Assembly (NCBI GenBank): GCA_964537975.1
Contig: CAZIDP010000016.1
Coordinates: 1-64,000 of the forward strand
Length of the DNA: 64,000 bases
Direction of reading: 5' to 3'
From: SCBR16-9 sp964537975
Lineage (GTDB): Bacteria > Hydrogenedentota > Hydrogenedentia > Hydrogenedentales > SCBR16-9
The notes under the pieces are model-generated. The model was given only the letters and a program-made list of their open reading frames with translations. It was not told the origin of the DNA and made no database searches. A program made the translations under genes and the position numbers. Position 1 is the first letter of the stretch. Each line of letters opens with the position of its first letter. Positions 1 through 8,910 of the stretch are shown in pieces.

Positions 1-884
1 CGGCTGCTTCGGCTTCTTGCTGGGCACGAAGCGCCTCACCTTCTTCCCGTATACGTTTGACCATTTCCGCGCGTGGCATGTTCTCTTGAATATAATCGGC
101 AACGACTGTACCTTCGGCAACTTCAAGCAGCCGGTTCATAGATGCAACCGGGTCTGGTGTGAAGATCGCCGCAGACACACATATATCAGGCATACGGGTC
201 TCACGGTATGTTTGTACACTGTCATGCAGTTTTTGAACTGTTTCATTTAAACCACGATCATATTGCTCCTGCATCCATCGATCAGCCTCATCACGAGAAA
301 TTTCACTGCGTTCTCCTGAGTCCAGCGAAATACGGATGCCAACCGCCTCATTGCCGTTTTTTACCCCGGTAGCTGCGTTACGGATCGCCGTCTCATCAAT
401 TTGCAACAGCCAGGACAATAAATCAAGATTAGCTTCAAAGCTATCTTCATAATCCTTGATCAGGCTTGCGTAGTTGGTGCGTGCCATATAGATATGGCGT
501 GAAATATAATCTGGTTCAGCCAACTCTACCACTTTCTGGAAGTATTCAACAGCACGTTCCAATTCACGGATTTCCAAGCCAAACATACAAATCATGCCCA
601 TGCGACCGTAGATTTCTGCCTGCGCGTTGGGATTTGCCGGTTTTCGCTCTTGAAGGTAAGCAGTATAGGCATCCAGAGCTACGTAGGGATCATCTTCTTC
701 TGGGTCAACACCCAACCTGTTTGTAAAGTAATAGTCATTTCTCATCGCCAGCTCCAGTAGTGGTTCCCCTTCATAATTGAAGGTTCCCACGATTGTGGAG
801 CGTCTTTCCTGTGCAAAAAGGCTCAGTGCCGGCAATAGCAGGGCCAACCATACTGCTGCAGTTTTCTTCATGGTACTATTCATT
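1..884 (-). CDS. Exported protein with helical/TPR-like repeats, partial (C-terminus off window)
   Basis: Only the first 294 residues are inside the window; the frame stays open to base 1. The start ATG at 884 is preceded by CAGGAG about 10 bases upstream; a second ATG lies at 872. The N-terminus MKKTAAVWLALLLPALSLFAQE is a clear Sec signal peptide with cleavage near FAQ/E. The mature part is acidic and helical, with segments such as YFQKVVELAEP that look like tetratricopeptide-type helices, and it becomes Glu/Ala/Arg-rich at the edge (REEGEALRAQQEAEAA), suggesting a coiled coil. I do not recognise a family. A small ORF with its own signal peptide ends 24 bases upstream on the same strand. 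Confidence 0.75.
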
Positions 885-908
885 GTGCTTGTTCTCCTGT
901 GATGTGAA

Positions 909-1013
909 CTACCAGACCATCTTGTACTTCATACGATTCTGCCCCTGAGCTACATTCTGAAAACAGAGGGACAAAAGTGCCAGCGTTAATAACAGACTGA
1001 AATGAGTTTTCAT
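909..1013 (-). CDS. Small secreted-peptide ORF (34 aa), hypothetical
   Basis: This ORF is MKTHFSLLLTLALLSLCFQN followed by VAQGQNRMKYKMVW and a TAG stop. AAGGAA lies about 6 bases before the ATG, and the first 24 residues form a plausible signal peptide (cleavage near VAQ/G), leaving about ten basic residues. It sits directly upstream of, and in line with, the exported protein that starts at 884, so it could be a leader peptide or a truncated relic of a secreted protein. A longer form starting at 1106 has no ribosome site and is unlikely. Coding status is uncertain because of the length. Confidence 0.35.
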   Translation of the reverse strand: MKTHFSLLLTLALLSLCFQNVAQGQNRMKYKMVW

Positions 1014-1379
1014 GACTATTTCCTTTAAGTTGATTACCATGATTACTTTCATACCTTTAACACCTTCCATACCTTCCAGGTTGAATGTTATATGAAAGCC
1101 ACACATTGTGGTGTACTCATCATGTAAGTTATATTTTTCTAATGTTTATCAGTACGTTAATATATTCACTAATTGAAGTTGTTATGGAGACAATTTCCTG
1201 CCAGGAGCCCTTGGAACAATTGGCGATACAGTGCGAAATCAGATTGTTAATATCGATATCCATATCAATTTCCTCCGGTATCCCAAGCAACAAGAATTGA
1301 CCGGGATACTTCTTACACTGCTGCAGTATCGCCATTTAATCTTGCACGAAAAAACAGCAGTCCATCTCCACCCAGACAC
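1014..1379. other. Intergenic stretch without recognised gene
   Basis: About 365 bases between the small peptide ORF and the sulfatase terminator. It is AT-rich and contains a short run of overlapping ATCGATATC/ATATC words near 1250-1265. Open frames on both strands overlap each other here, lack ribosome sites and give low-complexity proteins, so none is called. The promoter for the leftward genes at 884/1013 probably lies here, but no convincing -35/-10 pair was seen. Confidence 0.5.
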
Positions 1380-1426
1380 AAAAACGCTCAGAGTAACTTC
1401 CAATTACAGGAATATTCCTCTGAGCG
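1380..1426 (-). terminator. Rho-independent terminator of the sulfatase gene
   Basis: Reading leftward, a perfect 9-base stem CGCTCAGAG / CTCTGAGCG (1418-1426 with 1385-1393) encloses a 24-base loop and is followed directly by TTTTT (1384-1380). It begins about 50 bases after the sulfatase stop codon. The loop is longer than usual, which lowers confidence slightly. Confidence 0.7.
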
Positions 1427-1477
1427 TAGGGTAACTATTTAATTATGATAATTTCAACTTTTACTACAGACAGGAAA

Positions 1478-3031
1478 CTACCCTGATGCTAAATGCTTAC
1501 GTATCACATCAATGGGACGGCCCGGGAAACCGGTATCCTCGGTATCTTCCGGGTAACGGCCATCGGGCAGTTTGTAATGGAGATTAAGTTCAGCGCGCGC
1601 GATTCCCCCGGGATCGCCAAAGTAATCCAGCCATTCACGGGTCAGCTTTTCCATTTCAGCTTGTAATTCAGCATGTTCCGGTTTTCCAAACAGGTTGTTG
1701 AGCTGATAGGGGTCTTGCCGCCGATCATACATTGCGCGAACCGGCACTTTCGTCATTTTGAAATTACCTTGCTCATCATGGCTGAAATGGTCCAGTTCAC
1801 CATAACCATAGGTCACGTTGCGCGTGTACACGCCGCTCCAAGCCGGGTTGTGGAAAAAGAGTGGCACGGAAGATACTGCTTCATCGTCGCCGGTTTGTAT
1901 GGCTTTGGCCAGGTTCCTGCCCTGGCAGGTTTCCGGCACCTCCAGCCCCAGCAGACCCAGTACGGTCGGCATCAGGTCCAGAGAACCGACCAGCAGATCG
2001 CTCTTTCGGTGTGTAGTCTCTCCCGGAAGTTTCATCAGAAATGGAACCCGTGATGACGTATCTTCGGGGTGATTTTTGGCAATACGATACCCGTAGGAAT
2101 TCAAATTGTCCCCGTGGTCTGAAGTGAAGATAACGAGGGTGTTGTCGTCCAGACCTTTCTCCTGAAGCTTGTCCATCAGCCAGCCGAAGGCGATGTCCAC
2201 GCCGGTACACATGGCGTAATAACCGTGATATGCGCGACGCACGTCCGGGTGTTCTTCCGCACTGGGCCGAAGCGTAATCTCGTCAGGATCATACATCGCC
2301 ATCAGTTCCGGTTCAGTGTCATAGCGGAATACCAGGCTTTCCCGATTCAGCCCGACATCATGGGGTGGGTGCCACGAGACAAAGAGCGCAAATGGTTCTT
2401 CGTCTGAGCAATCATCGAGAAAATCCAGGGCCTGCCGGGTCTGACCATACACTTCCCATTCATCGAAATGAATCTTTTCTCCCACGTCATTCCAGTAATA
2501 ACAGTGACCGGGCCGGTAATCGACATGGCAGTTGTTCGTAAGAAAATAACCGTCAAACCCATAACGCATCTTGCCGGGTGGCACAGGACGATCACGTTCA
2601 TGCCCCAGCAAATGCCATTTGCCGACATAGCCCGTACGGTAACCCGACTCGGTGAGGACATGCCCAAAATACTTTCCGTTATTTGCCAGCATGGGGATGT
2701 CGTTATCTACGGCACCATTATACAGGGGATGTTGACCGCTCAGCAGAATGCCCCGATAGGGTGTGCAAACCGGGCTTGATGTTACACAATGCTCAAACTG
2801 GATGTTCTCCCGCGCGAAGGTGTCCAGCCTGGGGGTAATTACCTCATCGTTGCCATAACATCCCAACGTGTCGCGGGACTGCTGGTCTGTGAAGACAAAG
2901 AGAAGATTGGGTCGCTTTTTTGTCTGACCCTGAGCGACTTCTGGATGTGACCCGGACAACACACCGACACCGGCTGCTGTAGCCACAGTACTTTGTAAAA
3001 AATTTCTGCGTGATACATCAATTTGACTCAT
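1478..3031 (-). CDS. Sulfatase (alkaline-phosphatase superfamily), Tat-exported
   Basis: 517 residues, the usual size for type I sulfatases. These hydrolyse sulfate esters of sugars or lipids after a cysteine is converted to formylglycine. The core motif C-T-P-Y-R is at residues 89-93 (a C-x-P-x-R signature), preceded by the metal-binding FVFTDQQ segment near 45-51; the second metal site FTSDHGDN follows later. The N-terminus carries a twin-arginine motif, SRRNFLQ, then a hydrophobic stretch ending at VAQG, so it is probably exported folded. The start is the ATG at 3031, with GAGG about 9 bases upstream, rather than an in-frame TTG at 3046. No sulfatase-maturing enzyme is in the window. Substrate unknown; neighbouring glycosidases suggest sulfated glycans. 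Confidence 0.93.
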   Translation of the reverse strand: MSQIDVSRRNFLQSTVATAAGVGVLSGSHPEVAQGQTKKRPNLLFVFTDQQSRDTLGCYGNDEVITPRLDTFARENIQFEHCVTSSPVCTPYRGILLSGQHPLYNGAVDNDIPMLANNGKYFGHVLTESGYRTGYVGKWHLLGHERDRPVPPGKMRYGFDGYFLTNNCHVDYRPGHCYYWNDVGEKIHFDEWEVYGQTRQALDFLDDCSDEEPFALFVSWHPPHDVGLNRESLVFRYDTEPELMAMYDPDEITLRPSAEEHPDVRRAYHGYYAMCTGVDIAFGWLMDKLQEKGLDDNTLVIFTSDHGDNLNSYGYRIAKNHPEDTSSRVPFLMKLPGETTHRKSDLLVGSLDLMPTVLGLLGLEVPETCQGRNLAKAIQTGDDEAVSSVPLFFHNPAWSGVYTRNVTYGYGELDHFSHDEQGNFKMTKVPVRAMYDRRQDPYQLNNLFGKPEHAELQAEMEKLTREWLDYFGDPGGIARAELNLHYKLPDGRYPEDTEDTGFPGRPIDVIRKHLASG

Positions 3032-3224
3032 ATCTTTTATCCTCAATAATTTCGGAATATCTCCTGGCTTATTATTCTGAAGACTCCCGCTTCAAACGGT
3101 TCTACGATTATTTTAAAACTGTTAAGTACTTTTCAAAGCATACCGTATATGTTATTATATTTATCAATTTATTACATAATCATATTCTGTTTTCAATACT
3201 AACAACTGGAATGGAGCGGCAAAC

Positions 3225-6200
3225 ATGTCAAGTCATACCCTCCCCCTCATGCGCCTTCGTCTCTATGGTATCCTTGTGTTGTACTTTGCCTGCTTACCAG
3301 GATTACTGTCAAATAACCTGGCTGTCGCATCATATGATTCCAGCGAATTACCATCCATTGACAAAGGTGCGCGCCGCCCCGTCCTGCCTGTCAGTCTTAG
3401 TGAAACCAAACAGACTAGTGCCACGCTGCCTGCATTCCGACACGAGCTTTGGGGGAATACCCACTTTGGCGAAGGCTACGTCTATGGCCCCACGAATCGG
3501 GAGTCGGGTATGACTGTGGTAGATATTGATCTGGATGGCGATCATGACTTTGTCTTCCCCGATAACCTTACCGGCCCACAATTGGTCAGGAATCTCGGCA
3601 ACAGCAACGCTTTTGTACCCGGCGGTGTCCGAATCCTGGATATTGAATCCTTGCCTGGTGGCATGATCATCGACTTGGGGATGGATTTTGGTGACCTGAC
3701 CAGGAATGGCAGACCAGATATGGTTGCTGTTACCTACGAGTTTAATCCCTTCCGCAAACGCATCATCTGGTTACGAAACGAAGGCCCCCTGGAAAACCCC
3801 CACTATTCATACCAGGGTATTCTCTACAACAGTCCAGAGAGTGTCAACATGTGGCCGTCCCTGGTGGATTTGAATGACAATGGGTTGTTGGACCTGGTGA
3901 TTGTAGATGCCTTTCTGGAAGAACCGGTTCGGCAACACCGCGTATTTCTGCTTCAAAACGTCGGTACAGCGAACCAACCTGAATTTGCCACACCCGTAGA
4001 AATTGTCGAACTGAGTGTTCTGTTACCCATGGGAATGCCCTATAAAGAGCTTAAAGCAGTGGAAGCTTCTGCCCTGGCAGGCACCCCACCAAAACCGGCA
4101 CAAAACCCCGAGCACAAAAAAACACAACGCCTGACCTATAATCTGGGGGACGTTGATTTTGTGGACTGGAATTTGAATGGTGTGCTTGATTTTATGTTTT
4201 ATACCAGAGAGGAAGGGTTGTTCTGGGTTCGAAATATGGGTACACGAAGCAATCCCGTGTGGGCCACACAACGCGGGCCGAATCTGGCCGGAGTACCTAA
4301 CAGCCCTCTGTATGCTCACCTGCAAGAAGACAGCAAGATTTTTGCCGAAGGCACCTTCGGAATACGCCAAAATCCAGAAGGTGTAAAACCAGGCATCGAA
4401 TGGCTGGATGAGATGTTTCTCTCCGTCGACGGTCGGTTGAAGCATTACCGATTTTACACGGAGCACGCAGAATACCAGTTAATACAGCAGAATGCGGTAG
4501 CGTATCCCGCTGGACAGGGCAGCATCGCGTTTTGGGACTATGATGACGATGGCGATCTGGACATGTTCCGGACGGGAATCAGTGATGCCCCAGAAACCAA
4601 TTTGTTACTATTCCCAAACGAAGGGGCACCCTATGCGCCGGTTTGGGGTAAATTTGTCAGCCTGATTGAAGTTCCGCTGAATTCCGGAGACGCCTTCAAC
4701 AATTACCGCGACGAGCCATTCGTAATTGCAGACCACGACAATATCCTAGGGCCAGACTTGTTTGTGCAGAAACAAGATGGCCGGGTATGGATGTATTTCG
4801 CGTATCCCGCTGACGGACCTGGTGAACTTCCGGAATTTGATCTGGCAGAAACCAATTTTGGTGACATGGTTCTCCCCGGGCATACCGTGCTGGAACCCCG
4901 GGGCATTGTCCTCGCTGATTTTGATTATTTCGAAGATGAATGGATGGAAGTCATCACTGCGTATCACCACACGACCGGCGGCGCGATCGTCATGTACGAT
5001 ACCCTGTACGATATCCGACATGATTTGTCCGATCAAATTCCGGCACCAACCGGAGGTATCTTGAACCCGGTATACATCGAGGGGCTAGCCACAGCGGACT
5101 TAATCGGAAATGGAATCCCGGACCTGATCATAACACTATCGGATTACAATGATTTCAGTATATGTACCCACCATTATTATCAGACCATTCTCACCGATGA
5201 ATCCCCCTGGGTACGCTTCGAATATGTCGGCAAATTAAACGTACCGGATGAAACGGACAACCAGTATGCCAACCGGATAACCTTCAGTGACATTAATGTC
5301 AATGGTAATGAGGACCTGTTCATTGGCCACCGGCACCCCCCGGAAAGCTTTCTACGCCAGTATCTCCGCTTTTACCGCAATAATGAGCGGCCAACCCTGG
5401 ACTTCTGGCGAACCCGTGTCGTTTCCGGGCAAAACTGGAACCTGTTCTGGAATGGCGAATTGCCCTATTACAACATCATCCAGAATCCCAGTGGCGGATT
5501 CGTACACAATCCTGGAAACTATACTGCCGGTAATTTTTCACCAGCCGTGGATGTCCTCCAAAGCATTGACCAGAATCCTAATGTACGTATATTTCTGGAT
5601 GTACTCCCACCAGTACAACAGAATGAGTCCAAGGCAATTATAGTTGTTGGTGATGTGGCAGGTAGTTCGCTGTATCCCGCATTCAGCTCCCTGGCATCGA
5701 TAGCCTATTTTGTGCTTCGAACCGAAGGACTTCCCAATGAAAGCATCAGGCTCTTTGCCGACACCAATTTTGATGCGGATGGAGATGGTATCAATGATGT
5801 TTACGCAAAACCAACGGTGTCCGCGTTGCAACAAACCATCACGCAATGGGGTGGAAATGCGGAGCGTCTGCTGATCTACCTGGTTGACCATGGGCGACGT
5901 GAGCAGTTTCGATTAAATGCCACTGAATATCTTGATGCCAATGTCCTGGCTGCCTGGCTTAATCAGATACAGACCGGAGGTAGCGGGCCACAAATTACTA
6001 CAGTAATAGATACCTGTGAATCAGGTTCATTCATACGTCCTTTGCGGGGTAATCGTCGAATTAACATCACCAGTGCTGGAGTCGGTCCTATTGAAGGAGT
6101 AGCCTTATTCGACAGCATTCAGAACATCAGTTTTTCACTCAATTTTTGGAGCGGTATCTACAACGGGTATACCTATGGTCAGGCATTTCGCCAGGCAAAA

Positions 6201-7496
6201 ATTGCTATAGAAGCCATCAATCCTTTACAGATTCCCCAGTTGGATGATGATGGTAGTGGTGCGGGAAATCAACCGGGTGACGGCGTGCTGGCAGACCAGT
6301 CGCGACCAGGTGCCAACTTTGCTTACCAGGCGCCTGGAGTGCATATAGGCGAGGTGGCACCCAGCAAGGCCATTAACCAAACCAGCGCCCAGTTATGGCT
6401 CGGTGATGTTGTCTCCTCATTTCCTGTTGAAGAGTCCGGTGCCTTGATTGTGCCACCTAACTTTCAACGGCCTTCATTAACAGAGGACGAAGACCCCATC
6501 ACAGGTCTTGAGTGGGTTTCTTTCACAGAAAATGAAGCTCTGGGACGCTGGGAAGGCTCATTTAACAGCTTCAACCAGGGCGGTGTATTCCAGATACAAT
6601 ACTTTGTCAAGGCAGGTGGCCAGGTACACGCGTCGCCGCGTATTGGATTTATCGACCGCATCGGAATCCCCGATGCCTGGGAATCAAACGACACCTTCGC
6701 CACAGCTAAATGGGTACCGATAAACTCTGTGCAAGGTCACAATTTCCACCGCGTGGGAGATGTGGACTGGCTTAAATTCACTTCCCCATTTAATGAAACC
6801 GCGACCATCTCTATCATTGCGCCACGGCCCAACTGTCAGGCAGAGGTTTCCTTGTACCGCCTTACTGACCTGGAGCAAGATGCCAACGCAGCACCTATTC
6901 GCCTTCAAGCCGCACAACGCCCCGGAGATGAAGTTGTTTTTGGGCACCACTTCTCCACAATAGATCAATACGCACTGCGTATACGTCAGGTAAATCCCAA
7001 CATCAGTGGTGAAGGCACTTCTTATATGGTAATTGTGGCCGTGGGTACTGGAGGTGGAGAATTAATACCCACAAACCTGATTGTTACCGCGATTGACAGC
7101 ATTTCTACCCAGCCAATTTCTGGCGTACAGGTCAGTTTTGATGGTCGCAATGTCGGGTCAACCACCTCTGAAGGAATCGTGCAGATGGTGGTTCCCAGCT
7201 ACGGAAATTACACGGTTACAGCACAAAAATCAGGGTACCAAACGGTCAGTAACTTGGTACGTGTTAATAGTATTATGGAAAGTGCTGTTTTAGCAATGTC
7301 TGAAATAGGTGGAGGTGAAGGTGAAGGTGAAGGCGAAGGCGAAGGTGAAGGTGAGGGCGAAGAACCACCCCCACCTGCTTGTGGCTGCAACCCAACACAA
7401 GGCAATACAACCAATCATTTTGGAAACGTATTGATCATGCTTTCTTTATGTGCCATACTGACATGGTACACAAAAAGACATTATAATGAATTTTGA
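3225..7496 (+). CDS. Large exported protein: FG-GAP/VCBS-like repeats, clan CD (C13-like) peptidase, PPC domain, CTERM-type anchor
   Basis: 1423 residues; ATG preceded by GGAG. Residues 1-36 form a signal peptide. Roughly 85-760 contain repeated Asp-rich segments (VDIDLDGDHDF, FWDYDDDGDLDMF, FSDINVNGNEDL) typical of FG-GAP/VCBS beta-propeller repeats that bind calcium. From residue 803 (KAIIVVGD) a caspase-like fold follows: His889 in LVDHGR and Cys931 in VIDTCESGS are the expected clan CD dyad, closest to C13 (legumain/gingipain-like). About 1150-1250 is a pre-peptidase C-terminal-type domain (DAWESNDTF...DVDWLKF), about 1280-1350 a carboxypeptidase-regulatory-like beta sandwich. The end is eight Gly-Glu pairs (1364-1379), PPPP, Cys-Gly-Cys (1386-1388), a hydrophobic helix (about 1398-1415) and KRH, which looks like a sorting or anchoring tail. 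Substrate unknown. Confidence 0.9.
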   Translation: MSSHTLPLMRLRLYGILVLYFACLPGLLSNNLAVASYDSSELPSIDKGARRPVLPVSLSETKQTSATLPAFRHELWGNTHFGEGYVYGPTNRESGMTVVDIDLDGDHDFVFPDNLTGPQLVRNLGNSNAFVPGGVRILDIESLPGGMIIDLGMDFGDLTRNGRPDMVAVTYEFNPFRKRIIWLRNEGPLENPHYSYQGILYNSPESVNMWPSLVDLNDNGLLDLVIVDAFLEEPVRQHRVFLLQNVGTANQPEFATPVEIVELSVLLPMGMPYKELKAVEASALAGTPPKPAQNPEHKKTQRLTYNLGDVDFVDWNLNGVLDFMFYTREEGLFWVRNMGTRSNPVWATQRGPNLAGVPNSPLYAHLQEDSKIFAEGTFGIRQNPEGVKPGIEWLDEMFLSVDGRLKHYRFYTEHAEYQLIQQNAVAYPAGQGSIAFWDYDDDGDLDMFRTGISDAPETNLLLFPNEGAPYAPVWGKFVSLIEVPLNSGDAFNNYRDEPFVIADHDNILGPDLFVQKQDGRVWMYFAYPADGPGELPEFDLAETNFGDMVLPGHTVLEPRGIVLADFDYFEDEWMEVITAYHHTTGGAIVMYDTLYDIRHDLSDQIPAPTGGILNPVYIEGLATADLIGNGIPDLIITLSDYNDFSICTHHYYQTILTDESPWVRFEYVGKLNVPDETDNQYANRITFSDINVNGNEDLFIGHRHPPESFLRQYLRFYRNNERPTLDFWRTRVVSGQNWNLFWNGELPYYNIIQNPSGGFVHNPGNYTAGNFSPAVDVLQSIDQNPNVRIFLDVLPPVQQNESKAIIVVGDVAGSSLYPAFSSLASIAYFVLRTEGLPNESIRLFADTNFDADGDGINDVYAKPTVSALQQTITQWGGNAERLLIYLVDHGRREQFRLNATEYLDANVLAAWLNQIQTGGSGPQITTVIDTCESGSFIRPLRGNRRINITSAGVGPIEGVALFDSIQNISFSLNFWSGIYNGYTYGQAFRQAKIAIEAINPLQIPQLDDDGSGAGNQPGDGVLADQSRPGANFAYQAPGVHIGEVAPSKAINQTSAQLWLGDVVSSFPVEESGALIVPPNFQRPSLTEDEDPITGLEWVSFTENEALGRWEGSFNSFNQGGVFQIQYFVKAGGQVHASPRIGFIDRIGIPDAWESNDTFATAKWVPINSVQGHNFHRVGDVDWLKFTSPFNETATISIIAPRPNCQAEVSLYRLTDLEQDANAAPIRLQAAQRPGDEVVFGHHFSTIDQYALRIRQVNPNISGEGTSYMVIVAVGTGGGELIPTNLIVTAIDSISTQPISGVQVSFDGRNVGSTTSEGIVQMVVPSYGNYTVTAQKSGYQTVSNLVRVNSIMESAVLAMSEIGGGEGEGEGEGEGEGEGEEPPPPACGCNPTQGNTTNHFGNVLIMLSLCAILTWYTKRHYNEF
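7314..7361 (+). repeat. Hexanucleotide tandem repeat encoding (Gly-Glu)8
   Basis: Eight consecutive six-base units GGTGAA/GGCGAA (one GGTGAG) inside the 1423-residue gene. They encode a Gly-Glu linker just before the C-terminal Cys-containing anchor. Third-base variation between units suggests selection on the protein rather than recent slippage, though length could still vary between strains. Confidence 0.9.
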
Positions 7497-7683
7497 TAGA
7501 TTTAGAATAGATCAGCTATTGACGCAAAAATTATTGTATATATCTTATTATAGAAAACCAGTATAAACAATCATTGTATAATGGGTGTTTAGTACATCTC
7601 ATCAGGATTTTGTCACTCGATAACTGTGTAAATTTTCATTAGCGCTAATACTGCTCACGTGCTGTAAGGGGGAAGAATTAATT

Positions 7684-8910
7684 ATGCGTCTTTGGTTGTT
7701 TCGGGCGTTTATCCTGGGAGTGCTTGTCATAATAATTCTTTCTGCCTGGCGCATGTTGTCCAAGGCTCCTGATATTATTGTCGTACAGCCAATACCGCGA
7801 GAAGTCGTGGAACTTGTAGTAGCAAGCGGTCGTTTACATGCAGTACAGCAAAGTTGGACAGGGCTGGAAGTCGCTGGCATTGTGGAAGCAGTGCATGTAC
7901 GAGAAGGTAGCAAAGTCGAACAAGGACAGATTTTACTCTTCTTGAATCACCAAAGCGCGGAAGCATCATTGGAACAGGCGCAACGCAAGTTGGAAGTATC
8001 ACAGGCCCAGTTGGTTCAAGTGCGACGCGGTCCACTTTTAGAGGAGATTACGAGAGCACGTGCCCAACGCGAAGAGTCGTATACATTGGCAGAACAAAGT
8101 CGACTGGACCTGGAACGTAACCAGAATCTCCTCGGTGCCGGTATACTTTCACGCGCGGAGTACGATCAGGCACAAAGCACCTACAAACAGGTACAGGCAG
8201 CAGCGGCTGTAACCGATGCATCGCTCGCGCTCCTGCTGGCACAACCGACAATGGAAGATATCGCAATCGCGGAATCACAAGTACGTGAAGCAGAAGCAGC
8301 TGTGAAACTGGCTACGGCATCGCTCAATAAACATTTTCTTATCGCGCCGTTCTCTGGCATGGTGATTCGCAGAGAAGTAGAACCGGGTGAAATGACTACA
8401 GCAAGAACACCCCTGTTGCATCTGGCTGATTTGAATTCCCTGGAAATACAGGTTGAAACGGATGAGAACAACATTGCCAGACTAAAGCCAGGACAGACTG
8501 CGGTCGCAATTCCACCAGCATATCGCGATCAACCTTTCAATGCCATTTTGACTCGTATTGGACCTGAAATTGACCCTGCCCGTGGTGTAGTCATGTTGCG
8601 CCTTCAACCAGAATTTATACCCGATTATGCCTTACCCGATTTAACGGTAGATGTAAATATCGAAGTAGCCCGTCTGGAGTCGGTGTTGAGTCTGCCTGTT
8701 TCATCTATCATTGAAGTTGGTGGACAAAACAGAGTTCGCGTCATAGAAAACGATTTTATACGAGAGCTTCCGGTACAGGTATTGGCCCGGGGTATTCACC
8801 ATGTAGCAATTGAGGGTATCTCCCCCGATACCCAGGTTGTACTGGACGGTGCCGCAGTACGCATCGGCCAGAAAATAACAGCTAAACTTCAGGTTGAACC
8901 GCATGTTTGA
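7684..8910 (+). CDS. Periplasmic adaptor (HlyD/MacA-type membrane fusion protein)
   Basis: 408 residues. An N-terminal membrane anchor (FILGVLVIIILSAW, about 10-25) is followed by a lipoyl/barrel half (GLEVAGIVEAVHVREGSKVEQGQILLFL), a long coiled-coil hairpin rich in Ala/Glu/Gln (about 95-215), the second lipoyl half (LIAPFSGMVIRREVEPGEM) and a beta-barrel domain. This is the order expected for adaptors linking an inner-membrane ABC exporter to an outer-membrane channel. GGGGGAAG precedes the ATG. It overlaps the next gene by 8 bases and heads a three-gene operon with the permease and ATPase. A TTGACG element at 7519 could be a -35 but has no good -10 partner. The exported substrate cannot be told from sequence. 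Confidence 0.92.
   Translation: MRLWLFRAFILGVLVIIILSAWRMLSKAPDIIVVQPIPREVVELVVASGRLHAVQQSWTGLEVAGIVEAVHVREGSKVEQGQILLFLNHQSAEASLEQAQRKLEVSQAQLVQVRRGPLLEEITRARAQREESYTLAEQSRLDLERNQNLLGAGILSRAEYDQAQSTYKQVQAAAAVTDASLALLLAQPTMEDIAIAESQVREAEAAVKLATASLNKHFLIAPFSGMVIRREVEPGEMTTARTPLLHLADLNSLEIQVETDENNIARLKPGQTAVAIPPAYRDQPFNAILTRIGPEIDPARGVVMLRLQPEFIPDYALPDLTVDVNIEVARLESVLSLPVSSIIEVGGQNRVRVIENDFIRELPVQVLARGIHHVAIEGISPDTQVVLDGAAVRIGQKITAKLQVEPHV

Noticed and set aside
7314..7361. Tandem repeat as a CRISPR-like or satellite element
   Set aside because: It is an in-frame Gly-Glu coding linker with codon variation and no spacers.
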